From contig OX387606.1 of assembly GCA_947568835.1 (NCBI GenBank), positions 24,665,111 to 24,729,110 of the forward strand: a stretch of 64,000 nucleotides of DNA. The letters are read 5' to 3'. Positions 1-10,082 of this stretch are shown one piece after another. The notes below the pieces were generated by a model that saw nothing but the letters and a program-made list of their open reading frames with translations, made no database searches and was not told where the DNA came from. Both the position numbers and the translations under genes were made by a program. Each line of letters starts with the position of its first letter. The first letter of the stretch is position 1. The DNA is from Protonemura montana (Eukaryota > Arthropoda > Insecta > Plecoptera > Nemouridae).

Positions 1-768
1 GGCTAGGGCAGGGTTGTACGAGGCTAGGGCAAGGGCAAGGGCAGGGTTGTACGAGGCTAGGGCTAGGGCAAGGGCAGGGTTGTACGAGGCTAGGGCTAGG
101 GCTAGGGCTAGGGCAGGGTTGTACCAGGCTAGGGCAAGGGCATGGTTGTATGAGGCTAGGGCAAGGGCAGGGTTGTACGAGGCTAGGGCTAGGGCAAGGG
201 CAGGGTTGTACGAGGCTAGGGCTAGGGCAAGGGCAGGGTTGTACGAGGCTAGGGCAAGGGCAAGGGCAGGGTTGTACGAGGCTAGGGCTAGGGCAAGGGC
301 AGGGTTGTACGAGGCTAGGGCTAGGGCTAGGGCAGGGTTGTACCAGGCTAGGGCAAGGACATGGTTGTATGAGGCTAGGGCAAGGGCAGGGTTGTACGAG
401 GCTAGGGCTAGGGCAAGGGCAGGGTTGTACGAGGCTAGGGCTAGGGCAAGAGCAGGGTTGTATGAGGCTAGGGCAAGGGCAGGGTTGTACGAGGCTAGGG
501 CTAGGGCAAGGGCAGGGTTGTACGAGGCTAGGGCTAGGGCAAGAGCAGGGTTGTATGAGGCTAGGGCAAGAGCAGGGTTGTATGAGGCTAGGGCTAGGGC
601 AGGGTTGTACGAGGCTAGGGCAAGGGCAAGGTTGTACGAGGCTAGGGCAAGGGCAAGGGCAGGGTTGTACGAGGCTAGGGCAGGGTTGTACGAGGCTAGG
701 GCAAGGGCAAGGGCAGGGTTGTACGAGGCTAGGGCTAGGGCAAGGGCAGGGTTGTACGTGGCTAGGGT
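1..768 (+). repeat. G-rich minisatellite, units of about 24-36 bp
   Basis: Degenerate tandem array built from GGGTTGTACGAGGCTAGGG followed by variable runs of CTAGGG and CAAGGG. The plus strand has many closely spaced GGG triplets, so G-quadruplex formation is plausible. All internal hexamer blocks are multiples of three, which leaves long reading frames of low-complexity Ala-Arg peptide. I read these as an artefact of the repeat, not as a gene. The array runs off the left edge of the window. Confidence 0.9.
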
Positions 769-1014
769 AAGTAATGTCTTGGCCGGGATTGCAGAGTTTA
801 CAGAGAGTTTTACACATCAAGATGGTCTTTGTTTTAGAGTAAAGCAAGTTGAAAGTCTTACCTTGTCCAGAGATTGTTTTCTTTTTATCATCTCAGCGTC
901 ATCGCTGTGAAAAGAAAGAGTGAATCACACAGATGTCATTATGAAAGTGGAAAAGTAGCGATGATATTGTCGACTAGAGCTTGCAGTCGGAAGGCAAGGT
1001 GGGTTGGGAGTTAT

Positions 1015-1714
1015 GACAAGCTAGTGGGGAGATAGGTAACTACGACAGTCAACGCTCTAAACCAGGAGCTCTAAGCTCTGAATTATCAGCGCTGACAAGC
1101 TAGTGGGGAGATAGGTAACTACGACAGTCAACGCTCTAAGCCAGGAGCTCTAAGCTCTGAGTTATCAGCGCTGAGAAGCTAGTGGGGAGATAGGTAACTA
1201 CGACAGTCAACGCTCTAAGCCAGGAGCTCTAAGCTCTGAATTATCAGCGCTGACAAGCTAGTGGGGAGATAGGTAACTACGACAGTCAACGCTCTAAGCC
1301 AGGTGCTCTAAGCTCTGAATTATCAGCGCTGACAAGCTAGTGGGGAGATAGGTAACTACGACAGTCAACGCTCTAAACCAGGAGCTCTAAGCTCTGAATT
1401 ATCAGCGCTGACAAGCTAGTGGGGAGATAGGTAACTACGACAGTCAACGCTCTAAGCCAGGAGCTCTAAGCTCTGAATTATCAGCGCTGACAAGCTAGTG
1501 GGGAGATAGGTAACTACGACAGTCAACGCTCTAAGCCAGGAGCTCTAAGCTCTGAATTATCAGCGCTGACAAGCTAGTGGGGAGATAGGTAACTACGACA
1601 GTCAACGCTCTAAACCAGGTGCTCTAAGCTCTGAATTATCAGCGCTGACAAGCTAGTGGGGAGATAGGTAACTACGACAGTCAACGCTCTAAACAAGGAG
1701 CTCTAAGCTCTGAA
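1015..1714. repeat. 79-bp tandem repeat, about 9 copies
   Basis: Nearly identical 79-bp units start with GACAAGCTAGTGGGGAGATA and contain the short inverted pair AGAGCTTAGAGCTCC/GGAGCTCTAAGCTCT. Successive starts at 1015, 1094 and 1173 give the period. Copies differ at a few positions only (AAACC/AAGCC, GGAGC/GGTGC), so the array is young or homogenised. No coding potential seen. Confidence 0.93.
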
Positions 1715-1888
1715 TGCAAAGGTGTCTGTGCGAACCTTGAAACCATTTCTTTGCAATCTGAACGAGAAATACAATTGTGATTGTCCGTTTCTTGACCTCA
1801 TTCACAAATGTACGCTACTCTTTGACAGACAATTCAAGTATTCCATTGCAGAGCTGGTATAATTGTCCATCTTATTCGTGATACCGAA

Positions 1889-2490
1889 CGGTTTGGCGTG
1901 TTGGAAACACCGGTTCTCGTTAGATCACCGAAGTTAAGTATCACTGCGCTGAGTCAGGTATTGAATGGGTGACCATCATACACATGACCAGTTCTGTTTG
2001 GGAGAGAGGTTGGAGGGATGAAAGTTAAGCTACACTGCGCTGAGTCATGTATTGGATGTGTGATCATCATACACATGACCAGTTCTGTTTGGGAGAGAGG
2101 TTGGAGGGATTAAAGTTAAGTAACACTGCGCTGAGTCAGGTATTGGATGGGTGACCATCATACACATGGCCAGTTCTGTTCGGGAGAGAGGTTGGAGGGA
2201 TGAAAGTTAGTACAGCAACTTCACTCGCCTTGCTTATCAACCTCTCGACAGCATGGATTTGTGGAGGAATCCTTTTTTTCGCGTTGTACCGTCCTTCGGA
2301 AGGGACGTTAAGCCGGTGGTCCCCTTGGTCTTCAACAGGAGTAGGCTACGTGCCGACACCGGGTTTCCCTTGCTCGCTTCTAGGCTAGGTTACGTTCATC
2401 ATCATCCTCATCATCATCCACTCATTCACCGACGCCATTAGACCAGTGCCGCATGGCCAGATGTCAAAACAGTGCGTCGTTAAACACTAC
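1889..2490 (+). mobile_element. 5S-rRNA-derived SINE, copy 1 (3 internal units)
   Basis: The head resembles 5S rRNA: CCGGTTCTCGTTAGATCACC, then GAAGTTAAG (box A region) and ATTGAATGGGTGACC (box C region). Three units of about 91 bp follow, each repeating the box A-to-C part plus a linker with TTCTGTTCGGGAGAGAGG. A unique body of about 280 bp comes next, and the tail ends CAGTGCGTCGTTAAACAC plus A-rich sequence. This is the reference layout for the 12 further copies in the window. The 62-codon frame in the body recurs in many copies and is not treated as a gene. Confidence 0.88.
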
Positions 2491-3604
2491 AAAAAAAATA
2501 TTTGTGATTCCCATTCTCGCCACTGGCTACGCCATTGCTTGCAAAAAACTCACCGAATGCGGCGTATCGTCGGCTGTTTCGCTGTGCTGTCATGTATTCT
2601 CACTTGAGTCGGCGCCACCTCCTCACAGTTCTGGTCGTCATCATCGTCAGACGATTCTGCAAGACAGGAAATGCAATGCGTGAAACGAGAATGAAACCCG
2701 CTCGAGTCCCGAGCTCCGTAACTCGTGTTTACCTCGGTAAACGATATCTGCAATGTTGACAGAAAGAGGGTATTTAGCACCTTGGCTAATACTTGTTCAA
2801 CGAACTAGATGCGATCTCTGACAACATGATTGTAGTGGTCAATATTTGCTAGGAGCGGGGAGTTAATTTGACGCAGGAGAACGCCGAGGAGGTAGGAATC
2901 GTGGTCTGATTTCACTGAAGTCTATGGTTCGTAGACACCTCATTATGTCGTAAACTTTATTGGTGTGTTTTTGTGGATTTTAAATCTGTACCGGCGACTC
3001 AAACGTTATGTAAGCGTCCTTTCACATTGATGGCCAAGGATGCTCCGAATGCAGGTAAAAAGTCGCTCTCCTATGGGCTATAAAAACCGTGCGTGTCTTC
3101 GCCCAGTCTTTGCTTTCACGCCCGTGTAGCTCTTACTTACCAAGCCAAGGAAATACAATAGCCGCGACTTGCCATCTCGATTACATTTGGACAATAAAAA
3201 ACGCTTTACGGCGACAGGTAACGGCCAAGATAAGGCGGCGCCGTTTGTGCCGGGGCTTCCGTTTTATGGTGCGACCCTACGACCCCTGCGATTAAATCTT
3301 CACACATTCATGAATTACTACCGCTACCCGGGACAATGGTGAGAATAACGGGCGAGTCCAGAATCGGTGATGTGGTAGAGATGATTATAATGGCAAAAGC
3401 AATAATAACAACTGAAATAATAATAATTGGAAACGATATGTTGGGATAGCAGGAAGAAATCAAGTGGTAGATACATTGCGTTGATCATACAGGCAGGTTA
3501 ACGGTATTCAAAAGAGCTTTGTATAGCTTTTATGTTTTCTCCTATGATGATCTTAGCGCTATATTGACTGGAAATTACTGTCTGTGTCTTTATGTGGCGT
3601 TGCG
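2491..3604. other. Intergenic or 3'-UTR sequence with no clear gene
   Basis: Only short overlapping frames without recognisable domains occur here. A minus-strand AATAAA at 2956-2961 lies about 645 bp past the stop codon of the Ser-rich gene and could be its polyadenylation signal. That is an inference from position only. Confidence 0.4.
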
Positions 3605-6600
3605 CTAGACTGGATTAAAGCTGGGTATTGTACCTCTCCACTTACCCTCTGCCTTTGACCGGCGATGTCGCGACCCTCCAGTGATCGGTTCCACGAGCGA
3701 CGCCGCAGTGCCCAGGATATCGTCAATGTTTGTATGGTTGCTTATGAACATGGGCCGGTTCTTGGGCCGCTTCTTCTGGCTCCTAACCGGCGCTTTGTCC
3801 AAGACGTTGTCGTACGGCGATGACCTGCCTGTCGACTCGACACCTGAAGGAACCTCGAGCGGGAACTTGGGAAGCGCACCCTTGTCTTTGGTACTCGCTG
3901 ACTCAGAACTGTCTGACTCTTCGCTGTCGTCAGAGCTCTCTGACTTTTGCCCGGTCTCTCGGTCTTCTTTGTCGTGCAAGTTGGCTTTGCTTTTTCCCTT
4001 CTTGATGCCGCCAGATATATCTGAGTTGCTACTATTCAACCACCAGGCTTTCTCTCCCGACTCCTGATGACGGATGGCGAATTTCTTGGCGTTGGTTTCC
4101 GCCTCGGAGCTCGGTTCCTTGGACTTGGCCACCGAGCTGCTGCTGGCATTTCTCTGGACTCCTTCCGGTACGTTACTACAGCTATCCAGCCACCAGGCGC
4201 GCTCTCCACTTTCCTGCTTTCTAATTCTGTTGATTTTCAACTTGGCCGCGTTCGCGTGCTGCATGGCATCTTGGTCAGATTCACTCGAGAGCTTGTTTAT
4301 AGATGCGTTGCTCTTTATCCTTTCTATGCCTTCAGGAATATTTGGATTGCTATCTAGCCACCAGGCTCTCTCGCCTGATTCCTGTCTCCTTATTTTCCTG
4401 CCTGCAATCATCTCATCAGGATCGCTAACTTTCTCCGAGTTCAGAGCCAGTTTCGGTATGGATACACTTTCAGAATCTTCGGGAATACTCTCGTTATTTT
4501 CTAACCACCACGCCCTTTCCCCAGACTCATTGTGTCTTAATTTATGTCGTCTTCCCGCTCTCTCTTTCTTCTTGGAGTCCGTCTCCGAGCCCGAAGACAG
4601 CTTCGGCGCCGACACACTCTCCGAGTCTTCTGGTATGCTGTCGGCGCTGTCCAGCCACCACGCCCGTTCCCCGGACTCGATATGCCTGATCTTGTGCTTT
4701 CTCATTCCCTTGTCCATCTTCTTCGAGTCGGGTTCCGAGTCGGAGGACATCCTAGAGATGGACTTGCTGCTTTTTATTCTCTGCACGCCATCGGGGATGT
4801 TATCACTGCTGTCCAACCACCAAGCGCGCTCGCCAGACTCGATATGTCGGATCTTATTCAGTTTCTTCGGCTCTGACTTTGTGCTATCTTCTTTGTCAGA
4901 AGCGAACGACTTGGACAGCGACTGCGCGCTCTCAGACCGCGGCAAGTTCTCAGACAGGTTCTCATTGCTGCTATCCACGCTGGACTCTTGCGTCCTGGAC
5001 TTGAACAGATTGGTAACCGGCGCCAGAGCCCGCATTAAGAACGACTTGGCTTCTTCCTTGTGCGGTGGCTTCGGGCTGGACGGCGGCCGCGGCGGTTTCT
5101 CGGCCAACGAGGATTCTTCGGTAGACGAGGCGAGGTTTAGACATTTGGGGGACGCCGCCGCCTGGATATTGGACTTGGACGTCGGCAACGCGCTCGATCG
5201 CAACGGCGTCTCTTCGGCCTCGTCGTCAGAACCGCTGGACGACGAGGTCGACTCCTCGCTTGAGTCTGATTCCTCGCTGGAACTGACGGACTTGACTAAG
5301 GACGGCGACCTCCGTGGTGGCGGTGGTTCGACTGGCTTGACCGCGAGTTTTGAGCCGGATAAAGACTTGCTGGGGGGCGTCTCGGGGGTCGACGCTGGTA
5401 CGGAACCGGCCCGCGAGACCGAGTCCTCGGAGGAGTCGTCGGAGCTCGCCGACGCACTGCTTTTAGTCTTTTTGACAGCTTGACTCGCCAGACGCTGCTT
5501 CTTGAGTTCTTCGACTTCGGCCGCGCTGGCGTCTGTGTTCAACGCCGACTTGCGGAAGTCTTTGTTCGGGGAATGTGATGACGTATTTCCGTCCGCCCGA
5601 GGAACGGTGGGCGGCAAAAACTTGCGATTCGTCGACGGCGACCCCAGCTTGGCCAGGGAGGCGGCGATGGTAGGTGGCGGTGACAACGGCGGCGTCTTCA
5701 ACTTGTCACTCTCTGACAACGACGGTGAAGAAGACTTAACTTTCAAGTTCTCCGATTCGGTCTCGGAGAGCGAATCTGTTTTGGTAACGAGTTTCTTCAA
5801 CGACTTCTTCTTCTTCTCGATGACCAACTTCTTTGTCTTGACGCCCTCGGACTCGGACTCGGACAGAGACTCGGCTTTCTTGAGTGGAGGCTTCTCGGTG
5901 TTGGCACGGATCAGCCCGGCCAACGCCCCTTTGAGCACATCGATATCCTCCCCGGCCTTCTGCCTATCAGTGCAAGGCGACTTGGAAACTGTTAGCGACT
6001 CTGGAGGCTTGCTCGTGTCTACAGCGGCTCTGCCTTTAAGTTTCTCGTCCATCTTTGCAGCGCTGGGTGATTTGCTCAGCACCTTGGTCCCCGGCCCACT
6101 GGACTCTACCACTTTCTTCTTCCTCTCCTCGACAGTTGGCGCTTTGTCTCCTGTCTTCGTCTTTCCTTCAGTCTTTATATCTGCAGTCTTCTCTGGTTCC
6201 GGCTTCGAGACAACTTCGTTGCTTTTGTCCTGTTTCACTTCCGCCACAGCCTTCTCCACCTTGCCGACTTCTTCTATCTTCTTGGCCGTGGTCAATTTCT
6301 TGTCCACATCAACTTTGGTCGCCGCCTCTGACTTCTTGTCGTCGGTCTTCACTGCTCTCTTCAGGACGACGTCGGCGACCCGCGTGAAACTCGGCGCTCG
6401 TTTCAGCGCCGGCGCCTCCGTCCTCGTCTTGCACTTGTCCTCCTTGTCGTTCTTAGCAACAGAATCCGCAGCACGCACTGCCACCTTGATGTCATTTTCT
6501 ACCAACTTCACAGACGACGGCGTGGCTTTGGGAATCGCCGCTATCGGTGCCGGCGTCGGTGTTGGCGTCGGTGTTGGCGCCGGCGTTGGGGTTGGCGCCG

Positions 6601-7825
6601 GCACTGGCGTCGGTGTTGGCGATGACGTGGTCACCGTCGCCTCCCTATCCCCACGCGTCGTCGTCCCGTACCCCGACGCACCGTAGCTTTTAGTGCTGTA
6701 TTTGGACACAGCGGCCGATGCCGCTGAGGTCGCCGGATAACGGTCAAGATAAGATGACCACGGTGACACCGTCGACCTCGACGTCGACCCGTACCGTGAC
6801 AGACGCGCCGTATCGTCACCACGATCCGACTGCATCTCTTTGTCCACCATCGCTGGCCGCACCACCGGCCGCTCAACGGTCTTTTCAATAACCCGCGCCA
6901 GATCAGCGCGGCGCGTGCGCAAGAACGACGACGACGACGGCGCCGTCGGCGACGTCCCACGCGTCACCACGCACACGGACCGCGTCTCTACCTTGACCTT
7001 GACCTCGGTCACCGCCTCCTTTATGCTCTCGGCGTCCTCTTCACGTGACGTGCGTCCCGATCGCGACTTGTCCGGCGTCGGTGACGTAACGGGGCTCCGT
7101 GCGGACGCCGTCGACGCGACGCTGTAGCGTCCGTATCTGAGCGACGTCGGGTTTGTGGTCGGCGTCGCGACGGGCGATGACGTTGTTGATTCGTCGCGAC
7201 TTGTGGACCGCGCGTAAGGCGACGATGTCCTCCCGTAGAGACGGTAAGGCGATAAAGTAGTACCGTAACTGGAGGTTTTCTCGGGCTCTGGTTCGGGCCT
7301 CGCCGGGGTCCTGCTCAGTGAACGGCTGTAGGTCGCTGAGGGCGTTTCTTCCTTCTTCTCGGCTGTCCCCGACGAGTAACTCCTTGGGGTTTCCGTCGAG
7401 CGGCTCGTGCTATATTTGTCTATCAACGACTGCCTATGGCTGATCGCTGGTTTGTCTGTCGCCTCCTTGCTGGACTTCGGGGGCGACGACGGCAGCGCTG
7501 GCCCCATATTGTATTTCTCTCTGATGGAGGGTCGATCGTTTTCTATCGTGTCTTTCGTGGGGGTGGGCGTCGACGTGTACTTGTCCTTGTCTTTGCTGGC
7601 GAGGTAGCTGCCGGAGGACGACGACGACGAGCCGTATTTGCTCGGCGCCGGGGTGGTCGTTGACAGGGAGGTGCCGTACTTGCTGGGGGTGCTGGCGGGG
7701 CGATCTGTGGTCGTGTAGGAGGATGGATACCGGCTGGACGCGCTGGTTCCGGTTCCGGTTCCGGTTCCGGTGCTAGCTGGGCTCGAAGTGGTGCCATACC
7801 TTCTGGCAGAGTAGCTGGTGTCGTT
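3605..7825 (-). CDS. Terminal exon of a large Ser/Thr/Pro-rich protein with six SGERAWWL repeats
   Basis: One open exon of 1406 codons ends in TAG at 3605. I start it at 7825 because the minus strand reads TTTACAG|AACGAC there, a good acceptor, and the frame stays open and compositionally uniform to that point. The first third is rich in S, T, P, Y and G (SKYGTS, SPYRLYGR-like motifs) with a Thr-Pro tract. The middle is Lys/Glu/Ser-rich with acidic serine runs. Near the C-terminus (about 4030-4870) six repeats of about 50 residues each carry (R/K)IRxxESGERAWWLDS followed by an (N/S)IPxG-like segment; the last reads SGEKAWWLN. The final 50 residues include a conserved-looking FISNHTNIDDILG. 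No membrane segment or enzyme domain is seen; the protein is probably mostly disordered and perhaps cytoskeletal. I do not recognise the family. Confidence 0.85.
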   Translation of the reverse strand, partial: NDTSYSARRYGTTSSPASTGTGTGTGTSASSRYPSSYTTTDRPASTPSKYGTSLSTTTPAPSKYGSSSSSSGSYLASKDKDKYTSTPTPTKDTIENDRPSIREKYNMGPALPSSPPKSSKEATDKPAISHRQSLIDKYSTSRSTETPRSYSSGTAEKKEETPSATYSRSLSRTPARPEPEPEKTSSYGTTLSPYRLYGRTSSPYARSTSRDESTTSSPVATPTTNPTSLRYGRYSVASTASARSPVTSPTPDKSRSGRTSREEDAESIKEAVTEVKVKVETRSVCVVTRGTSPTAPSSSSFLRTRRADLARVIEKTVERPVVRPAMVDKEMQSDRGDDTARLSRYGSTSRSTVSPWSSYLDRYPATSAASAAVSKYSTKSYGASGYGTTTRGDREATVTTSSPTPTPVPAPTPTPAPTPTPTPTPAPIAAIPKATPSSVKLVENDIKVAVRAADSVAKNDKEDKCKTRTEAPALKRAPSFTRVADVVLKRAVKTDDKKSEAATKVDVDKKLTTAKKIEEVGKVEKAVAEVKQDKSNEVVSKPEPEKTADIKTEGKTKTGDKAPTVEERKKKVVESSGPGTKVLSKSPSAAKMDEKLKGRAAVDTSKPPESLTVSKSPCTDRQKAGEDIDVLKGALAGLIRANTEKPPLKKAESLSESESEGVKTKKLVIEKKKKSLKKLVTKTDSLSETESENLKVKSSSPSLSESDKLKTPPLSPPPTIAASLAKLGSPSTNRKFLPPTVPRADGNTSSHSPNKDFRKSALNTDASAAEVEELKKQRLASQAVKKTKSSASASSDDSSEDSVSRAGSVPASTPETPPSKSLSGSKLAVKPVEPPPPRRSPSLVKSVSSSEESDSSEESTSSSSGSDDEAEETPLRSSALPTSKSNIQAAASPKCLNLASSTEESSLAEKPPRPPSSPKPPHKEEAKSFLMRALAPVTNLFKSRTQESSVDSSNENLSENLPRSESAQSLSKSFASDKEDSTKSEPKKLNKIRHIESGERAWWLDSSDNIPDGVQRIKSSKSISRMSSDSEPDSKKMDKGMRKHKIRHIESGERAWWLDSADSIPEDSESVSAPKLSSGSETDSKKKERAGRRHKLRHNESGERAWWLENNESIPEDSESVSIPKLALNSEKVSDPDEMIAGRKIRRQESGERAWWLDSNPNIPEGIERIKSNASINKLSSESDQDAMQHANAAKLKINRIRKQESGERAWWLDSCSNVPEGVQRNASSSSVAKSKEPSSEAETNAKKFAIRHQESGEKAWWLNSSNSDISGGIKKGKSKANLHDKEDRETGQKSESSDDSEESDSSESASTKDKGALPKFPLEVPSGVESTGRSSPYDNVLDKAPVRSQKKRPKNRPMFISNHTNIDDILGTAASLVEPITGGSRHRRSKAEGKWRGTIPSFNPV

Positions 7826-7864
7826 CTGTAAATCGCATTTATCAAATTAGAACCAAAGTCAAGT

Positions 7865-8640
7865 ATTTTATTATTATCAACACTATAACCTTCTCAAAAA
7901 TTGATGTCCAAACGGGGACTCGAACCCCGATCTCCACCTGTCGCGGGTGTTGCTCTAACCAATTGAGCTACTTGGACCCCGATCTCCACCTGTCGCGGGT
8001 GTTGCTCTAACCAATTGAGCTACTTGGACCCCGATCTCCACCTGTCGCGGGTGTTGCTCTAACCAATTGAGCTACTTGGACCCCGATCTCCACCTGTCGC
8101 GGGTGTTGCTCTAACCAATTGAGCTACTTGGACCCCCGATCTCCACCTGTCGCGGGTGTTGCTCTAACCAATTGAGCTACTTGAACCCCGATCTCCACCT
8201 GTCGCGGGTGTCGCTCTAACCAATTGAGCTACTCGGACCCCTATGTCCACATGTCGCGGGTGTTGCTCTAACCAATTGAGCTACTTGGACCCCGATCTCC
8301 ACCTGTCGCGGGTGTTGCTCTAACCAATTGAGCTACTTGGACCCCGATCTCCACCTGTCGCGGGTGTTGCTCTAACCAATTGAGCTACTTGGACCCCGAT
8401 CTCCACCTGTCGCGGGTGTTGCTCTAACCAATTGAGCTACTTGGACCCCGATCTCCACATGTCGCGGGTGTTGCTCTAACCAATTGAGCTTTTGTGTGAG
8501 TATTTTTGTGTATTTGATGAGAATGACGGATCTCCAAAGAGCCATCATATTCATTTGGGCATCAATTTTTGAGATGGTTATAGTGTTGATAATAATAAAA
8601 AAACCGCGCATTGCAAGCGTTTGCAATTTAAATCAGATTA
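7865..8640 (-). mobile_element. Inverted-repeat element with tRNA-derived array, copy A (about 11 units)
   Basis: The left arm runs from TTTTATTATTATCAACAC through CAAAAATTGATGTCC. The right arm (about 8560-8640) is its reverse complement, ending in GCAAGCGTTTGCAATTTAAA. Between them are about 11 copies of a ~55-bp module that on the minus strand reads GTCCAAGTAGCTCAATTGG, the acceptor 5' strand plus A box of a tRNA, then an anticodon-like arm. Only the module next to the left arm continues into a full T-arm (GGGGTTCGAGTCCCC) and acceptor 3' strand. It lies in the big intron of the Ser-rich gene. Confidence 0.85.
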
Positions 8641-9130
8641 CACACAACGTTAAGTTAATTGACATTTAAAATGCTTTAGCGTTAATCAAACTTTTGTCAC
8701 AATTATTTGAGGTTATTTTCCAATAAATAATTTGGGTTAGGTTGGTAATGGTTGACCTCTAGCGTTTAAAGCAGCATTCAGTGCTGCACTTGTTTTCCAA
8801 AAGTAATGTCATGCTAAACTTATTTAAATCGGCAACAAAAACGAAAAGCAAATTGGTAAAAATCATCAAATGACGTCATCATAATAATCATCGGCCAGAA
8901 GATAGCACATTAGCATTGATTAATGTTCGGTGATGTAATCAATAAGGTAAAGAATTGACCACTTGCAGAAACTTTGACATCATCAGCTCATTTAGCCTAA
9001 CGCTGGGTCACATAAGACTTGGCTTCAATTTGACAGGTCAAGCAAGGTCAACGAAGGGAAATGCCCCTAGCAGCTGTTGATGACATGACACTGTCCCATA
9101 GATTGCCACAAACAAATAATTAAATCATTT
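8641..9130. other. Intron sequence with no recognised feature
   Basis: AT-rich sequence between two mobile elements inside the intron of the minus-strand Ser-rich gene. I see no exon-like frame, repeat or RNA gene here. Confidence 0.5.
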
Positions 9131-9810
9131 GTAGTGTTTAACAACGCACTGTTTTGACATCTGGTCTTGCGGCACTGGTCTAATGGCGTCGGTGAATGAG
9201 TGGATGATGATGAGGATGATGATGAACCTAACCTAGCCTAGAAGGGAGGAGGGGAAACCCGGTGCCGGCACGTAGCCTACTCCTGTCGAAGACCAAGGGG
9301 ACCACCGACTTAACGTTCCTTCCGAAGGACGGTACAACGTGAACAACAGGATTCCTTCACAAATCCATGCTGTCGAGAGGTTGATAAGCAAGGCGAGTGA
9401 AGTTGCTGTACTAACTTTTATCCCTCCAACCTCTCTCCCAAACAGAACTGGTCATGTGTATGATGGTCACTCATCCAATACCTGACTCAGCGCAATGTTG
9501 CTTAACTTTCATCCCTCCAACCTCTCTCCCGAACAGAACTGGTCATGTGTATGATGGTCACCCATCCAATACCTGACCCAGCGCAGTGTTGCTTAACTTT
9601 CATCCCTCCAACCTCTCTCCCAAACAGAACTGGTCATGTGTATGATGGTCACTCATCCAATACCTGACTCAGCGCAATGTTGCTTAACTTTCATCCCTCC
9701 AACCTCTCTCCCGAACAGAACTGGTCATGTGTATGATGGTCACCCATCCAATACCTGACCCAGCGCAGTGTTGCTTAACTTCGGTGATCTAACAAGAACC
9801 GGTGTTCCCT
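9131..9810 (-). mobile_element. 5S-rRNA-derived SINE, copy 2 (4 internal units)
   Basis: Minus-strand copy: the tail (GTGTTTAACAACGCACTG) is at the left, and the 5S-like head is truncated near GAACCGGTGTTCCC at the right. The four ~91-bp units alternate between two sequence variants (CACTCATCC and CACCCATCC types), suggesting duplication of a two-unit block. Confidence 0.87.
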
Positions 9811-10082
9811 ATAGTTAAGTCCCAGCGATGCACAAATAGTTTTGCTTGTGTCTATCGAGCGTCATCCAGTGCTTGGAATAGAGAGAGAAGATGATTCCAC
9901 ACCGGCGCGTGTTGCACTGAGACAGGACTGTGTTTCTGCTTCAAGTTGTTTGTTTGTTTGTTTGTTTGTTTATTGTTTATTTTCCATTGTAAAAAATGAT
10001 TACATGCCATGATCGTTGTCACATAAAACAGTAAAAACAGGCTTTGGAAATTGTCAATTGCTAATTAAAATTTGTACATTGA

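Noticed and set aside
14..910. Long frames over the first array (Ala-Arg-rich and Gly-Gln-rich peptides)
   Set aside because: They follow the tandem repeat exactly in two frames, end soon after the array, and have no start context or domain.
2200..2388. Recurring 62-codon frame with a hydrophobic start (also at 14846, 19490, 34116, 58577)
   Set aside because: It is the body of the 5S-SINE. It recurs because the SINE recurs, and several copies have it broken or shifted.
4074..6686. Two long plus-strand frames (4074-5483, 5502-6686)
   Set aside because: They are antisense shadows of the Ser/Thr/Pro-rich exon; their Leu/Ser-rich content mirrors its codons and they have no domain.
7920..8490. 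True tRNA gene cluster or CRISPR-like array
   Set aside because: The modules lack the 3' half of a tRNA except one, the anticodon loop lacks the usual T33, and there are no unique spacers between repeats. The genome is also eukaryotic.
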